A stretch of 64,000 nt of DNA from Rubrobacteraceae bacterium (GCA_030448125.1 JAUJNO010000004.1:136894-200893); one strand, 5' to 3'; counted from the stretch's first letter, positions 8,052 to 16,531 are shown. Notes: generated by a model not told the origin, from the letters alone. Made by a program: numbers and translations.

Positions 8052-9149
8052 TTGACCGACCGCGTCCTCCCGAAGGTTCCGAGCCGCACCTGGGCCGAGG
8101 TGGACCTCGGCGCGATCCGGCACAACGTCCACGTCCTCAAGCGCCGCGCCGCAAACGCCCGGCTCATGGCCGTCGTAAAGGCCGGCGCCTACGGCCACGG
8201 CGCCGTCCCCGTCGCCCGCGCCGCCCTCGAGGCCGGCGCCGACTCTTTAGCCGTCGTAACGGTCGAGGAGGGCGCGGAGCTGCGGCGCGCCGGCATCGAC
8301 GCCCCGATCCTCGTCTTCACCGATCTCTTACCGGATGAGCTCACCCTCGCCAAAGAGTTCCGCCTCCAGGTCACGGCCCACTCCATCCCGAGTGCCAGGC
8401 GCATCGCGGCGCATCCCGGCCTCGAAGCCCACCTTAAAATCAACACCGGCATGAACCGCTGGGGCGTCGAACCGGACGAGGTTGGAGAGGCATGTAAGGT
8501 CCTGGGTTCCCAACTGTACGGTGTCTACACCCACCTTGCCTCCGCCGACTCCGACGAGGAAGCCACCCGACGCCAGCTCGAAGCTTTCGACGGGGTGCTC
8601 GCCGCGCGAGACTTCGGCGGCGTCCTCGTACACGCGGCCAACTCCGCCGGCATCCTCTGGCATCCCTCCTCCCGTTACGACTGCGTCCGTCCCGGCATAG
8701 CCCTGTACGGCCTGCACCCGGCGGGGGACGAGGGGGATCCAGCCGACGAGGACTTGAGGCCGGCGCTCTCTCTCAAGAGCTACGTCGCGTCCGTCCGACG
8801 TCTTTTGCCCGGCGAGGGGGTCTCTTACGGGTTAACGTTCAGGGCCGAGGAGCCCATGTTCGCGGCGACGGTGCCGGTAGGGTACGCCGAGGGGTATCGC
8901 CGCATCCTCTCGAACAGGGCGGCGGCGCTCGTTCGCGGGGAGCGGCGCCCTTTACTGGGACGGGTGACGATGGACGCCTGCGTCTTCGGGGTGGACGATG
9001 AGGTCGAGGTCGGGGACGAGGTCGTGCTGGTCGGGGAGCAGGGCGGGGAGAGTGTCCGGGCCGAGGAACTCGCCCGGTGGGCGGGCACGATAAACTACGA
9101 GGTGACGACCGGGATCGACGCCCGGCGCGTGGAGAGGAGCTACGTCTGA
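8052..9149 (+). CDS. alr: Alanine racemase
   Basis: PLP enzyme converting L- to D-alanine for peptidoglycan. 365 residues from TTG 8052, a normal length and the only start giving a standard N-terminus (RTWAEVDLGAIRHNV). The PLP lysine is in MAVVKAGAYGHG near residue 40; the usual motif is KADAYGHG or KANAYGHG, so the acidic/amide residue is a glycine here. The catalytic tyrosine region VGYAEGYRR and the C-terminal RVTMDACVF are present. No strong ribosome site, so coupling to the CBS gene is likely. The stop overlaps the next start (ATGA). Confidence 0.93.
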   Translation: MTDRVLPKVPSRTWAEVDLGAIRHNVHVLKRRAANARLMAVVKAGAYGHGAVPVARAALEAGADSLAVVTVEEGAELRRAGIDAPILVFTDLLPDELTLAKEFRLQVTAHSIPSARRIAAHPGLEAHLKINTGMNRWGVEPDEVGEACKVLGSQLYGVYTHLASADSDEEATRRQLEAFDGVLAARDFGGVLVHAANSAGILWHPSSRYDCVRPGIALYGLHPAGDEGDPADEDLRPALSLKSYVASVRRLLPGEGVSYGLTFRAEEPMFAATVPVGYAEGYRRILSNRAAALVRGERRPLLGRVTMDACVFGVDDEVEVGDEVVLVGEQGGESVRAEELARWAGTINYEVTTGIDARRVERSYV

Positions 9150-9553
9150 TGTTCGAGGATCTTAACTGGAAGAGCGCCTTCAAGCGCGCGGCCTTCGCCG
9201 CCGCGCTGTACGTCTTGTTCATCTACGTCATGAGCATCGCTTTTCCGGAAACTTTCGGGGCGAGCACCAACCTCGTCTCTACGCTGCTCATCGCGGTGGC
9301 CTTCTTTATCATCTACGCGCCCTTCTTCGCCTTCGCCGACCGACGCAAGAAGCGGCGCCTCGCCGAGCTGAGGACCCAGAAGAAGGGCAAGCCCGGCGCC
9401 AGGCCCGGGGCGAACGCCGGGGGAAGGGCGAATGCCAGAACCGGAGCCGAGTTCGACACGGAGGACGGCGAGGAGGCCGGGGCGGACACTCTCAGGGGGC
9501 GTCACAACCCCAACACCAGCCGCAAGAAGGCGTCGAGGCGCCGGCGCCGCTGA
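9149..9553 (+). CDS. Small two-helix membrane protein with basic tail
   Basis: 134 residues. Two hydrophobic segments (about 14-32 and 45-68) are followed by RRKKRR and a long Ala/Gly/Arg-rich tail ending KKASRRRRR. The positive charge after the second helix places both ends in the cytoplasm, where the tail could bind nucleic acid or lipid. No family recognised. ATG 9149 overlaps the alr stop, so it is translationally coupled. It precedes an HD-domain gene with a further overlap. Confidence 0.7.
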   Translation: MFEDLNWKSAFKRAAFAAALYVLFIYVMSIAFPETFGASTNLVSTLLIAVAFFIIYAPFFAFADRRKKRRLAELRTQKKGKPGARPGANAGGRANARTGAEFDTEDGEEAGADTLRGRHNPNTSRKKASRRRRR

Positions 9554-10332
9554 AGCCGGGGCCGGCGAATACATCCATCCACGGGGCGCTGGAACACCCG
9601 CTCGACGCGGAGGCGCTGCTCCGCGAGGCGCCGGAGCTCCTGCTCGCCCGGAACCAGGGGCAGGGTCCTTTCCACCACCTCGACACCTTCGAGCACATAC
9701 TCGAGACCGTGCGCGGCGTGGAGAAGGAGTTCGCGGAGGATCTAATCGGCGCGCGAATCAACGAGGAGGGACGCCGCGGGCTCCGTGTCGTCGGTCTCTT
9801 GCACGACGTTGCCAAGCCCGTCACGCGCGGGGAGGTCGAGGGACGCGTACTCTTCGTCGCCCACGACACTCTGGGGGCGCGCATGGCCCACCGCGTCTGC
9901 CGGCGCCTCGGACTCTCCGCCCGCGTCACGGACCTCACCGCCACCCTCACGGTGTTGCACCTCAAGATAGGTTTCATGGGAAACCCCCGTTCGGACTACG
10001 CGCCCGAGAGGCTCGCCCGGGCCGCGGGGCCTTTCGGGGAGGAGCTCGCGGTACTCTCCTGGGCCGACCGCCTCGCCGCCCGGGGCCCGCGCCTCAAGCC
10101 CGAGCACGTCGAGCGCCACCGCGAACTCTGCGTCGAGTTCCTACGGGCTAGCCGGGATCTCGGCCCCTACCCCGAACCGGACTACGAGGGCCTCGCCAGC
10201 AGGTTGAGCCATCCGTCCGCCGCCGATGTCGGGCAAGCCGCGAGCCGGGTGAGGCTTCTCACCGCCCGCGGACTCGCCGAAGACGCGGCCATGCACCAGG
10301 TTGTCGGCTTGTCCAGGCACGGCGAGGCATAG
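9550..10332 (+). CDS. HD-domain phosphohydrolase, start codon non-canonical or upstream frameshift
   Basis: About 260 residues with a metal-dependent HD domain: FHHLDTFEHILE near residue 40, GLLHDVAKP near 80, FVAHDTLGA near 100 and SWADRLAARG near 160. The layout resembles the HD part of tRNA nucleotidyltransferase-like and dGTPase-like proteins. The first ordinary start in frame, GTG 9709, would cut off the first HD histidines, so translation must begin earlier. CTG 9550, overlapping the previous stop (CTGA), is the best in-frame candidate. Alternatively ATG 9432, which has a good GGGGGAAGGG before it, opens the neighbouring frame and would need a one-base shift. Substrate unknown. Confidence 0.7.
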   Translation: MKPGPANTSIHGALEHPLDAEALLREAPELLLARNQGQGPFHHLDTFEHILETVRGVEKEFAEDLIGARINEEGRRGLRVVGLLHDVAKPVTRGEVEGRVLFVAHDTLGARMAHRVCRRLGLSARVTDLTATLTVLHLKIGFMGNPRSDYAPERLARAAGPFGEELAVLSWADRLAARGPRLKPEHVERHRELCVEFLRASRDLGPYPEPDYEGLASRLSHPSAADVGQAASRVRLLTARGLAEDAAMHQVVGLSRHGEA

Positions 10333-10453
10333 CCTCCGGAGCGTGAGGGCCGGAGCCTCCGCGGGTTCGTCTTTGCCGGAGGGAGTAGCCTTTCGAGTAG
10401 CCCGACGCTCCCGCTCCTTTCCGGGGTCGGCGCCCGACTCTGCCGTGCGAAGC

Positions 10454-10482
10454 TTCACAAAAGGCGCGGTTGGGGATAATAT
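10454..10482 (+). promoter_or_regulatory. Candidate promoter for pspC-like gene
   Basis: TTCACA (10454-10459), 17-bp spacer, TAATAT (10477-10482), 51 bases before the PspC-type start. The preceding 120 bases after the HD gene contain only a weak GC-rich hairpin and no gene. Confidence 0.45.
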
Positions 10483-10533
10483 CCGGCGAGGAGTTGGCGG
10501 AGGCATTGACGGCGGCGAAGACGGGGGCTCGGT

Positions 10534-10734
10534 ATGAGCATAAGGCGGGCGAGGAGGGACCGTTGGATCTACGGGGTCTGCGGCGGGATAGCCCGCCGCT
10601 ACGGGTGGAGCTCGACGGCGGTGCGGGCCGTGGTGGTGCTCCTGGCGATCTTTATCCCCGGTATCAGCGTGATACCGGCTGTCCTGATCTACGTCCTGCT
10701 CGGCTACCTCCTCCCCGAGGCGGAGGACTTCTAG
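10534..10734 (+). CDS. PspC-domain small membrane protein
   Basis: 66 residues, almost exactly one PspC domain: an N-terminal basic RRARRDRWIYGVCGGIARRYG followed by a membrane helix and the LLGYLLPEAE end. PspC proteins sit in the membrane and sense envelope stress or recruit regulators. ATG 10534 follows a GGGGG tract. It is separated by only three bases from the next gene, so probably cotranscribed with the glycosylase and the tsa genes. No psp partners nearby. Confidence 0.85.
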   Translation: MSIRRARRDRWIYGVCGGIARRYGWSSTAVRAVVVLLAIFIPGISVIPAVLIYVLLGYLLPEAEDF

Positions 10735-10737
10735 CGG

Positions 10738-11367
10738 GTGGACTTCGCCGAGGCGCAGAAGGAGGCGCTAGACTCCCGCAAGTGTGGTCCCCCGTGCAAC
10801 TCCAGGACGAAGGTCGTCTTCGGGGAGGGACCTCTGAACGCCGAGCTCTTCGTCGTGGGGGAGGCGCCGGGCTTCAACGAAGATAAGGAGGGTAAGCCGT
10901 TCCGGGGGGCGTCGGGGATGCTGCTCGACCGGCTCCTGGCCTCGGCCGGCCTGGATCGCGAGGGGGTCTACCTCACGACCCTGGTGAAGTGCCGTCCGCC
11001 CGAGGGCCGGTCCCCGAAGCCGGCGGAGATCAACGCTTGCAGGCCATATCTCGTGGCCCAGCTCGCCGCCGTGGACCCGAAGGTCGTGGTGGCTTTGGGA
11101 GACCTGGCGAGCCGCGCCCTTACCGGCCGCAAAGAGTCCGCGTCGCGCATCCGCGGCAGGGTCGTCCCGCTCGACGGACGCTACGTCTTCCCGACGCTCT
11201 CCCTGAGCCGGGCGCTCTACACCCCGGCCGACCGCGCGCTCCTCGTCTCGGACTTCTCCCGTTTGCCGGAGCTCCTCGCCGCCGAACGTCCGACCACCTA
11301 TGAGACCCTCAACGTCTCCCACGTCCCGGCCGCCGAACGCGAACCCCTGCAGCCAGGCCTCTGGTAG
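10738..11367 (+). CDS. Uracil-DNA glycosylase family 4-like protein, motif-2 histidine absent
   Basis: Family-4 glycosylases remove uracil from DNA and carry a 4Fe-4S cluster. Motif 1 GEAPGFNEDKEGKPFRG is near residue 40, followed by SGMLLDRLL. Four cysteines fit cluster ligands (C16, C20, KC near 84, AC near 100), although the first pair is CxxxC rather than the usual CxxC. Where the family has an HP-containing motif 2, this protein reads PTLSLSRALYTP, so the conserved His and Pro are missing. It may therefore have altered or no uracil activity. GTG 10738; followed nine bases later by tsaE. Confidence 0.75.
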   Translation: MDFAEAQKEALDSRKCGPPCNSRTKVVFGEGPLNAELFVVGEAPGFNEDKEGKPFRGASGMLLDRLLASAGLDREGVYLTTLVKCRPPEGRSPKPAEINACRPYLVAQLAAVDPKVVVALGDLASRALTGRKESASRIRGRVVPLDGRYVFPTLSLSRALYTPADRALLVSDFSRLPELLAAERPTTYETLNVSHVPAAEREPLQPGLW

Positions 11368-11376
11368 AAGCCTCTC

Positions 11377-11847
11377 GTGGCGGAAACCTCCCTCGCGTGG
11401 GACGACCTCGACGAAGACGCCCTCGAGGCGCTCGCCGCCAGGGTGGCGGGCTCTCTCGCGCCCGGGGACGTGGTAGTGCTCAAAGGCGAGGTTGGGGCCG
11501 GCAAGACGACCTTCGTGCGGGCGGCGGCCCGCGCTCTGGGCGTCCGGGAGGCGGTGACGAGCCCGACCTACCAGTTCGCCCGCGGCTACGAAGGCTTCGT
11601 GGGCGGGCGAGTGGTCGATGTGAACCATCTGGACCTCTACCGATTGGAAGGGCTGGACGCGCGGGATGCCCTGGACCTCGACGAGTACCTGCGGCCCGGC
11701 TCCGTAACGTTCGTCGAGTGGGCGGACCCCGCGCTCGGGCTCCTGGAAGAGCCGGGCATCGTGGAGATCCTCCACCGTTCGCCGGCCACGCGCCGGGTGC
11801 GGATCTCGGGTCCCCTCGCGGCGCGGCTCTCTCCGGCGTCATGCTGA
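11377..11847 (+). CDS. tsaE: tRNA t6A biosynthesis ATPase TsaE
   Basis: ATPase that drives the TsaBD complex making N6-threonylcarbamoyladenosine at position 37 of ANN-decoding tRNAs. 156 residues with the P-loop GEVGAGKTTFVR near 38, SPTYQFARGY near 65, HLDLYRLEG near 86 and the VEWAD motif near 113. Overlaps tsaB by seven bases. The order tsaE-tsaB-rimI-tsaD is a widespread cluster, which strengthens all four calls. Confidence 0.95.
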   Translation: MAETSLAWDDLDEDALEALAARVAGSLAPGDVVVLKGEVGAGKTTFVRAAARALGVREAVTSPTYQFARGYEGFVGGRVVDVNHLDLYRLEGLDARDALDLDEYLRPGSVTFVEWADPALGLLEEPGIVEILHRSPATRRVRISGPLAARLSPASC

Positions 11848-12569
11848 TACTGGCCCTGGACTCCTCGACCGGCATCGTGACCGTCGCCGTCGCCCGCGCC
11901 GGGGAGGACGCCGCGCCCGGTGCGGGCGAAGCCAGGCGGGAGGTACTAGCGGAGATCTCCGTCCCATCCCGCGGTGCCTCGGAGGCCCTGCTCCCGGCGG
12001 CCCACGCTGCTCTAAATCTCGCCGGGACGGACCTCGGGGAGGTGGAACGCATCCTGGTCGGCGTCGGCCCCGGCACCTTTACCGGTATCCGCATAGCCCT
12101 GGCCGCCGCGCGTGCCCTGTCGCTCGCGACCGGCGCGGCGCTCTCCAGGAACTCGACGCTGGCCGCTCTGGCCACCCCGGCCTTGCTGGACGCCGGGAAT
12201 CCCGATGTTCTCGCCGTGCTCGACGCCAAACGCCGCCAGGTCTTCGCTCAGCGCTTCGCGAGCGACGGCGCGCGCGGGGAGATCCTGTGCGCGGCGCCGG
12301 GGGAGCTTGCCGCGCGGCTCCCGGCGTTGGAAACGTCGCCCGAGGAGCGCATGCTTCTCGTCGGCGACGGGGCGGTGCGTTACAGGGAGGCGCTCTCCGG
12401 TCTCGGGCGCATCCCCGCCGGCGCCTCGCCGCTGCACCGGGTAACGGCGGTGGGACATGTGCTTTCGGCGGACCTCGCGCCGGTACACGCCCGCGAGGTC
12501 GTCCCGCTCTACGTGCGCGAGCCTGATGCCGAGGTGCGCCGGGACATCAATCCCTGGAGCAGGGCTTGA
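11841..12569 (+). CDS. tsaB: tRNA t6A biosynthesis scaffold TsaB
   Basis: Non-catalytic ASKHA-fold partner of TsaD. 242 residues from ATG 11841, chosen because it begins MLILALDSSTGIVTVAV, the standard N-terminus. GPGTFTGIR near residue 75 is the family signature, and RRQVFAQRF near 131 also fits. The start overlaps tsaE and the stop overlaps rimI (TTGA), indicating tight coupling. Confidence 0.94.
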   Translation: MLILALDSSTGIVTVAVARAGEDAAPGAGEARREVLAEISVPSRGASEALLPAAHAALNLAGTDLGEVERILVGVGPGTFTGIRIALAAARALSLATGAALSRNSTLAALATPALLDAGNPDVLAVLDAKRRQVFAQRFASDGARGEILCAAPGELAARLPALETSPEERMLLVGDGAVRYREALSGLGRIPAGASPLHRVTAVGHVLSADLAPVHAREVVPLYVREPDAEVRRDINPWSRA

Positions 12570-13021
12570 CGGAGCCGCTCGTGCGCCTGATACGCCCCTC
12601 GGACCTCCCGGCGGTGATGGAGATCACCCGCCGGAGCCTGCTCCGACCGTGGAGCGAGGCTGTCTGGCGTGAGGAGCTTGCCAGCCCGTTTGGCCTGTAC
12701 CTGGTGCTCGAAGAGGACGGTGGCGTCTCCGGCCACATCGGCGTCAAGTTGATCGCCGACGAGGCGCACATCATGACGATCGCGGTGCGCCCGGAACGGC
12801 GACGCCGGGGCTTCGCCCGGTCCCTCATCGAAGCCGCCCTCGCCGACCCGGCCTCCGCCGGCGCGAGGCGCGTCTACCTGGAGGTGCGTCCGAGCAACAC
12901 GGGGGCTCGCGCCCTCTACGATTCTTTGGGTTTCGTCGAGACCGGCCTCCGTCCCGCCTACTACGGCGACGAGGACGCGCTGCTTATGACCCTAGATCTC
13001 CGGAATCGTCCCCGCCGGTAG
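12566..13021 (+). CDS. rimI: RimI-type protein N-acetyltransferase
   Basis: GNAT-fold acetyltransferase, in this context most like RimI, which acetylates the N-terminus of ribosomal protein bS18. 151 residues with the acetyl-CoA loop RPERRRRGFARSL near 78 and EVRPSNTGARALYDSLGF near 110. TTG 12566 overlaps the tsaB stop. Its 3' end overlaps by 38 bases the convergent small membrane gene. The true substrate cannot be read from sequence. Confidence 0.88.
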   Translation: MTEPLVRLIRPSDLPAVMEITRRSLLRPWSEAVWREELASPFGLYLVLEEDGGVSGHIGVKLIADEAHIMTIAVRPERRRRGFARSLIEAALADPASAGARRVYLEVRPSNTGARALYDSLGFVETGLRPAYYGDEDALLMTLDLRNRPRR

Positions 13022-13250
13022 GGTCCCGGCGCTCCGTGTACCTCCTGCGGGCCTCCTCCCGCCGGCGACGCAGCTCCTCCCTGCTCTCGAAGGGTTTGAG
13101 AAGTAGAAGGGCCGGGGCCAGGCAGGCCAGAAAGCTGACTAAGAGGCCGGCTGCTATCAACGGGTCCACCGGGCCCCGGATCACGTAGATCAAGAACATC
13201 GTCAGCATCACCAGCGCGATAAAGGCAAAGAGCAGCGAGAAGGTACGCAT
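12984..13250 (-). CDS. Small membrane protein with charged tail
   Basis: 88 residues from ATG 13250: two hydrophobic helices (about 3-24 and 30-52) then a long Arg/Glu-rich helix (SREELRRRREEARRRYTERR). No family recognised. The longer open frame reaches 13394 but lies inside tsaD. A TATACT six bases before the ATG and no Shine-Dalgarno predict a leaderless transcript. It lies between the convergent rimI and the divergent tsaD. Confidence 0.65.
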   Translation of the reverse strand: MRTFSLLFAFIALVMLTMFLIYVIRGPVDPLIAAGLLVSFLACLAPALLLLKPFESREELRRRREEARRRYTERRDPTGGDDSGDLGS

Positions 13251-13256
13251 AGAGCC

Positions 13257-13296
13257 AGTATACTCCGCGTTGCCGGACGGCCCGATGCGGTATAAA
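13257..13296. promoter_or_regulatory. Divergent pair of -10 boxes giving two leaderless mRNAs
   Basis: On the minus strand TATACT (13257-13262) lies exactly six bases before ATG 13250. On the plus strand TATAAA (13291-13296) lies exactly six bases before the tsaD ATG at 13303. Neither gene has a Shine-Dalgarno. That spacing puts the transcription start at the initiator codon. Confidence 0.55.
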
Positions 13297-13302
13297 AACC
13301 GC

Positions 13303-14298
13303 ATGATCCTCGCTATCGAAACCTCCTGCGACGACACCTGCGCCGCCGTCCTCGACGAAGAGGGCCGCCGCGCCCTCTCCAACGTCATACACACCCAGAC
13401 GGAGCACGAACGCTACGGCGGCGTCGTACCCGAGGTCGCCTCCCGCGCCCACCTCGAACGCCTCGACGGCGTCGTGGAGAAAGCACTCGCCGACGCCGGA
13501 ACGGACCTCGACGAGGTGAGCCGCGTCGCCGTCACAGTGCGCCCGGGCCTCATCGGCGCCCTCCTGGTCGGTCTCTCGGCGGCCAAGGGACTGGCTTTCG
13601 CCAGGAAGCTCCCTCTGGTACCCGTAAACCACCTCGAAGGCCACGTCGCGGCCGCCTACCTAACCGACCCCACCCTCGAACCGCCGTTCGTCGCCCTCAT
13701 CGCCTCCGGGGGCCACACCGCCCTCTACTCCGTGAGGGCCGAGGCCGGGAGCGGCATGGACCTCCTCGGCCAGACCCTCGACGACGCGGCCGGCGAAGCC
13801 CTCGACAAGGGTGCCCGGATGCTGGGCCTCGGTTTCCCCGGCGGCCCCGCCATCTCGAAGGCCGCGTGGGGCGGGGAACGCACCCGCTATGACTTCCCCG
13901 TCGCCCTCAAGGAGAAGAACAACCTCGACTTCAGCTTCTCCGGCCTCAAGACCAGCCTCCTCTACAAGCTAAAGGCGCTCGACGGGGAGAGGGTTCGGGA
14001 GGAACTGCCACACCTCGCCGCGAGCTACGAGGCAGCCGTCGTCGAGGCGCTCTCGCGCAAGCTGTTGCGGGCGGCGGAGCTACACGAGGCCCCGGCCCTC
14101 GTCGTCGTTGGAGGCGTCGCCGCCAATGTCTCGCTGCGCCGCGTCCTGGCGGAGAAATGCGAGAGGCGAGGCATAAGGCTCGTAGTCCCGCCGCCCGAGC
14201 TGTGCATGGATAACGCCGCCATGATCGGGGCCGCCGCCGCGAGCACCCCCGCCATCCCCTACCCGGACTACCTGAGCTTCAACGCCCGGAGCGTCTAG
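13303..14298 (+). CDS. tsaD: tRNA N6-adenosine threonylcarbamoyltransferase TsaD
   Basis: Catalytic subunit for t6A37. 331 residues beginning MILAIETSCDDTCAAV, the standard start. The metal-binding NHLEGH motif is near residue 110, ASGGHTAL near 134, and GGVAANVSLR near 269, with the C-terminal CMDNAAMIGAAAA. ATG 13303 is chosen over the in-frame ATGs at 13285 and upstream on homology. Probably transcribed separately from tsaE-tsaB-rimI because a divergent small gene intervenes. Confidence 0.96.
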   Translation: MILAIETSCDDTCAAVLDEEGRRALSNVIHTQTEHERYGGVVPEVASRAHLERLDGVVEKALADAGTDLDEVSRVAVTVRPGLIGALLVGLSAAKGLAFARKLPLVPVNHLEGHVAAAYLTDPTLEPPFVALIASGGHTALYSVRAEAGSGMDLLGQTLDDAAGEALDKGARMLGLGFPGGPAISKAAWGGERTRYDFPVALKEKNNLDFSFSGLKTSLLYKLKALDGERVREELPHLAASYEAAVVEALSRKLLRAAELHEAPALVVVGGVAANVSLRRVLAEKCERRGIRLVVPPPELCMDNAAMIGAAAASTPAIPYPDYLSFNARSV

Positions 14299-14471
14299 AA
14301 CCCGGCGCGAATACCGTTGCGCTTCCAGATCTAGTACAGCGCACGCTCTTCGCGCCCCGGCCGGAGTGCTCTTGACCGAAGACAAGCACTCTGCAAGAGT
14401 GTCGGCGTATTCGGTGTTGGTCTGACGTTATCTCGGGGTGCCCGGGTGGTGCGGTATAGAGGGGGAGGAGC
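14299..14471. other. Non-coding stretch with a CACTCT/AGAGTG hairpin
   Basis: No gene. A perfect stem CACTCT-GCA-AGAGTG sits at 14387-14401. The larger surroundings repeat the same hexamer inverted (GAGTGC at 14365). It recalls half-sites of the CIRCE operator but with a spacer of only five, so it is probably just a hairpin. Confidence 0.35.
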
Positions 14472-16178
14472 TTGCTGACGGGTTCCAGGTTCGCGAGGAC
14501 GGCTTACGTGATGTTCGCCGTGGCCGTTTTGCTGGCCCTGGTGAAGTTGAGCGGCCTCTCGGGCGCCCAGCCTCTTGTTCTCAGGATGGTGCCCATGAGT
14601 CCCGTCGCGAAGGCCGCGGAACCGGCGGCCGGCGAGAGCGGGGGAACCGAAGACGAGGCGCTGGACCTGCCCGATGCGGACGGTCCAGCGCCCGGACCCG
14701 TCGGACGCTTGTTGACCATAACCTCCAGGGTCTCGAACTTGCCGGGCAGGGAGGAGAGCGCGCGGACCAGAGAGCCGTCCCGGAACGAAGCTCCGGTCTT
14801 CTACCGGCCCTCGTCGGGGGAGGCTCGGGGCACGGACGGCGGCCCTGTCTGCGGCAACCTCGGCGACTTCCCGGGGAGCAGCAGGGCAGTCTTCCCGCTG
14901 CCGGGGAAGTACTTCGACTCCTACGAAGATACCTGGGGGGCAGCGCGTCCCCAGGGTGGACACGAGGGGACCGACCTCATGAGCCCAACCGGGACGCCGG
15001 AGTTCGCGATCACGGACGGCACCATCGTTCCGGTGAAGGGGGCGAACGAGAACGGCTGGAACACTTTAGGCGGTTACACGGTGATGCTCCAAGCCGCCTA
15101 CGACGTGGGCCCTATCAGGAAGGGCGACCTCTTCTACTACGCCCACATGGACGAGGAGAGCACCCTGAAGGTCGGCACGAAGGTCCGGGCCGGCCAGCGC
15201 ATAGGCGTCGCTGGCGACACCGGCGAGGGGCGCGAAACTACCCGCGGCAAGTTCCCGCCGCACCTGCACCTCGGCTGGTACGACGCTGGCTCCGCCAGCT
15301 CCGCTGGCTCTCGCACGGACCTGGAGTCCGGCGCGATGAACCCGTACCCTCTGCTCCTGTGGCTCGAAGCGCACGGCGGCGCTGTTGCCGGCGGCACGGA
15401 CGCATCCTACTGTGAGGCGCCGCGGGAGTCCGTCCCCGATTCCTCCGGCACGAGCCCCGACCTCGACACCGGCGACCACAACGACGCCCGACCCAGCCCC
15501 GTCGTCGAGGCCCGGGACGGCCAGGACTCCCCGGAGCGCGAGGACCGGACGGCGGAGAAGAGCCATGGGCCGAGCGAGAAGAGTAAAGAAGCCGGCGCGA
15601 CTGTAGGGAACTCGAACACGAGCCCGGCCGGTAGCACCGAAATAGACGACGATGCGGGGGACGAGCGCGGCGAGAGCTCCGCGCCGGACGCCGACCGGAC
15701 AACCGGCTCGTCTACCGGCACGTCCATCGACGCGCCCACGGAGGACGGTATCCCGCAAGCGAAGATCCGGGCGAGGATCCGAACCCTCCTGAAGGACCCC
15801 TCACCCCCGGACCCTGCCTCACGGCGGGCCTACGTCTCGGCCCTCGTGGACATGCTCCACGAGGCCGAGAAGAAGAACGAACACGACGGGCACGACGCCG
15901 ATACGCCGGACAAGAAGAAGCAGACGGACAAAAAGAAACAGAAAGATCAGAAAAACCGTCCGGAACCGTCCGGACGCAACGAAAACCGGAAGGGCGAGCC
16001 TGTTACCAAGACCGGTTCCGCGACCGCACGTTCGCAAAGCGTACCCGACGAGAAAGACACCAGCGAGGCCCCGGCCCCCGGTAAAGACCCGAACGAGGAC
16101 TCCGATACGACCGTACCCGAGGGGCGGATATCGCCGGCCAAAGAGACGCCCCGGAAGACTCGAAACGGGGATAAATAA
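14472..16178 (+). CDS. Secreted/anchored M23-family metallopeptidase with long charged tail
   Basis: Peptidoglycan-type endopeptidase. A signal anchor (about residues 8-33) is followed by a linker, then an M23 domain at about 135-310 with zinc motifs HEGTD (H..D) near 158 and HLHLGWYD near 255. The remaining 250 residues are low-complexity, rich in Asp, Glu, Ser, Thr, Pro and Lys (for example DKKKQTDKKKQKDQKN), probably a disordered wall-spanning tail. TTG 14472 lies very close to GGGGGAGGAG; the adjacent CTG 14475 is an alternative. It stands alone. A LysM-like domain was not seen. Confidence 0.85.
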   Translation: MLTGSRFARTAYVMFAVAVLLALVKLSGLSGAQPLVLRMVPMSPVAKAAEPAAGESGGTEDEALDLPDADGPAPGPVGRLLTITSRVSNLPGREESARTREPSRNEAPVFYRPSSGEARGTDGGPVCGNLGDFPGSSRAVFPLPGKYFDSYEDTWGAARPQGGHEGTDLMSPTGTPEFAITDGTIVPVKGANENGWNTLGGYTVMLQAAYDVGPIRKGDLFYYAHMDEESTLKVGTKVRAGQRIGVAGDTGEGRETTRGKFPPHLHLGWYDAGSASSAGSRTDLESGAMNPYPLLLWLEAHGGAVAGGTDASYCEAPRESVPDSSGTSPDLDTGDHNDARPSPVVEARDGQDSPEREDRTAEKSHGPSEKSKEAGATVGNSNTSPAGSTEIDDDAGDERGESSAPDADRTTGSSTGTSIDAPTEDGIPQAKIRARIRTLLKDPSPPDPASRRAYVSALVDMLHEAEKKNEHDGHDADTPDKKKQTDKKKQKDQKNRPEPSGRNENRKGEPVTKTGSATARSQSVPDEKDTSEAPAPGKDPNEDSDTTVPEGRISPAKETPRKTRNGDK

Positions 16179-16196
16179 GCCACCCGGCTTCTACGC

Positions 16197-16226
16197 GAAG
16201 CAAGAGCTATGCAGAAGCAAGAGCTA
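16197..16226. repeat. Short direct repeat after the M23 gene
   Basis: GAAGCAAGAGCTA occurs at 16197-16209 and again at 16214-16226. The 99 bases between the peptidase stop and the convergent zinc-ribbon gene hold nothing else. Confidence 0.6.
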
Positions 16227-16277
16227 CACCTGTGCTACCCGACGGCCCGTGCTTGATCGCCGACGCCCGGAACCGCC

Positions 16278-16529
16278 TCAGCGGTTCTCCAGCGAGAGCG
16301 CCCGCTCGCGTTCCTCGCCGCCAAGGACGGTGCTCCGGGCGCACTTTATGCACGTGGCGTGGACGTTCTCGGGGTGATCCTTGAGGTACACGAGGACTAC
16401 CTTCTTCGGCACCCGGTACAGGATGTGCCCGGTAGCCTCGCCGCACCCGGCGCAGAGGCGCTCCTCGCGGCCTAACTCCTTCGGCAGACGGCTCAGGCTC
16501 GGTAGTCGGTCGGGATGGAATACGCTCAT
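16278..16529 (-). CDS. Small zinc-ribbon protein
   Basis: 83 residues with two CxxC knuckles (CAGCGE near 24 and CIKCAR near 60), which should bind one zinc. The middle reads YRVPKKVVLVYLKDHPENVH. No known family recognised. ATG 16529 is chosen: TACAAT lies six bases before it on the minus strand, so the mRNA is probably leaderless, and longer frames run into groL regulatory DNA. It is divergent from groL, and the two promoters physically overlap. Confidence 0.65.
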   Translation of the reverse strand: MSVFHPDRLPSLSRLPKELGREERLCAGCGEATGHILYRVPKKVVLVYLKDHPENVHATCIKCARSTVLGGEERERALSLENR

Positions 16530-16531
16530 GA

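Noticed and set aside
14365..14401. GAGTGC...GCACTC...GAGTG looked like a second CIRCE operator upstream of the M23 gene.
   Set aside because: The spacer between the inverted half-sites is five, not the invariant nine, and the gene is not a chaperone. Treated as a plain hairpin.
15066..15758. 230-codon frame antisense to the M23 peptidase tail.
   Set aside because: Arg/Val-rich composition typical of antisense frames in GC-rich genes; the plus-strand gene is well supported.
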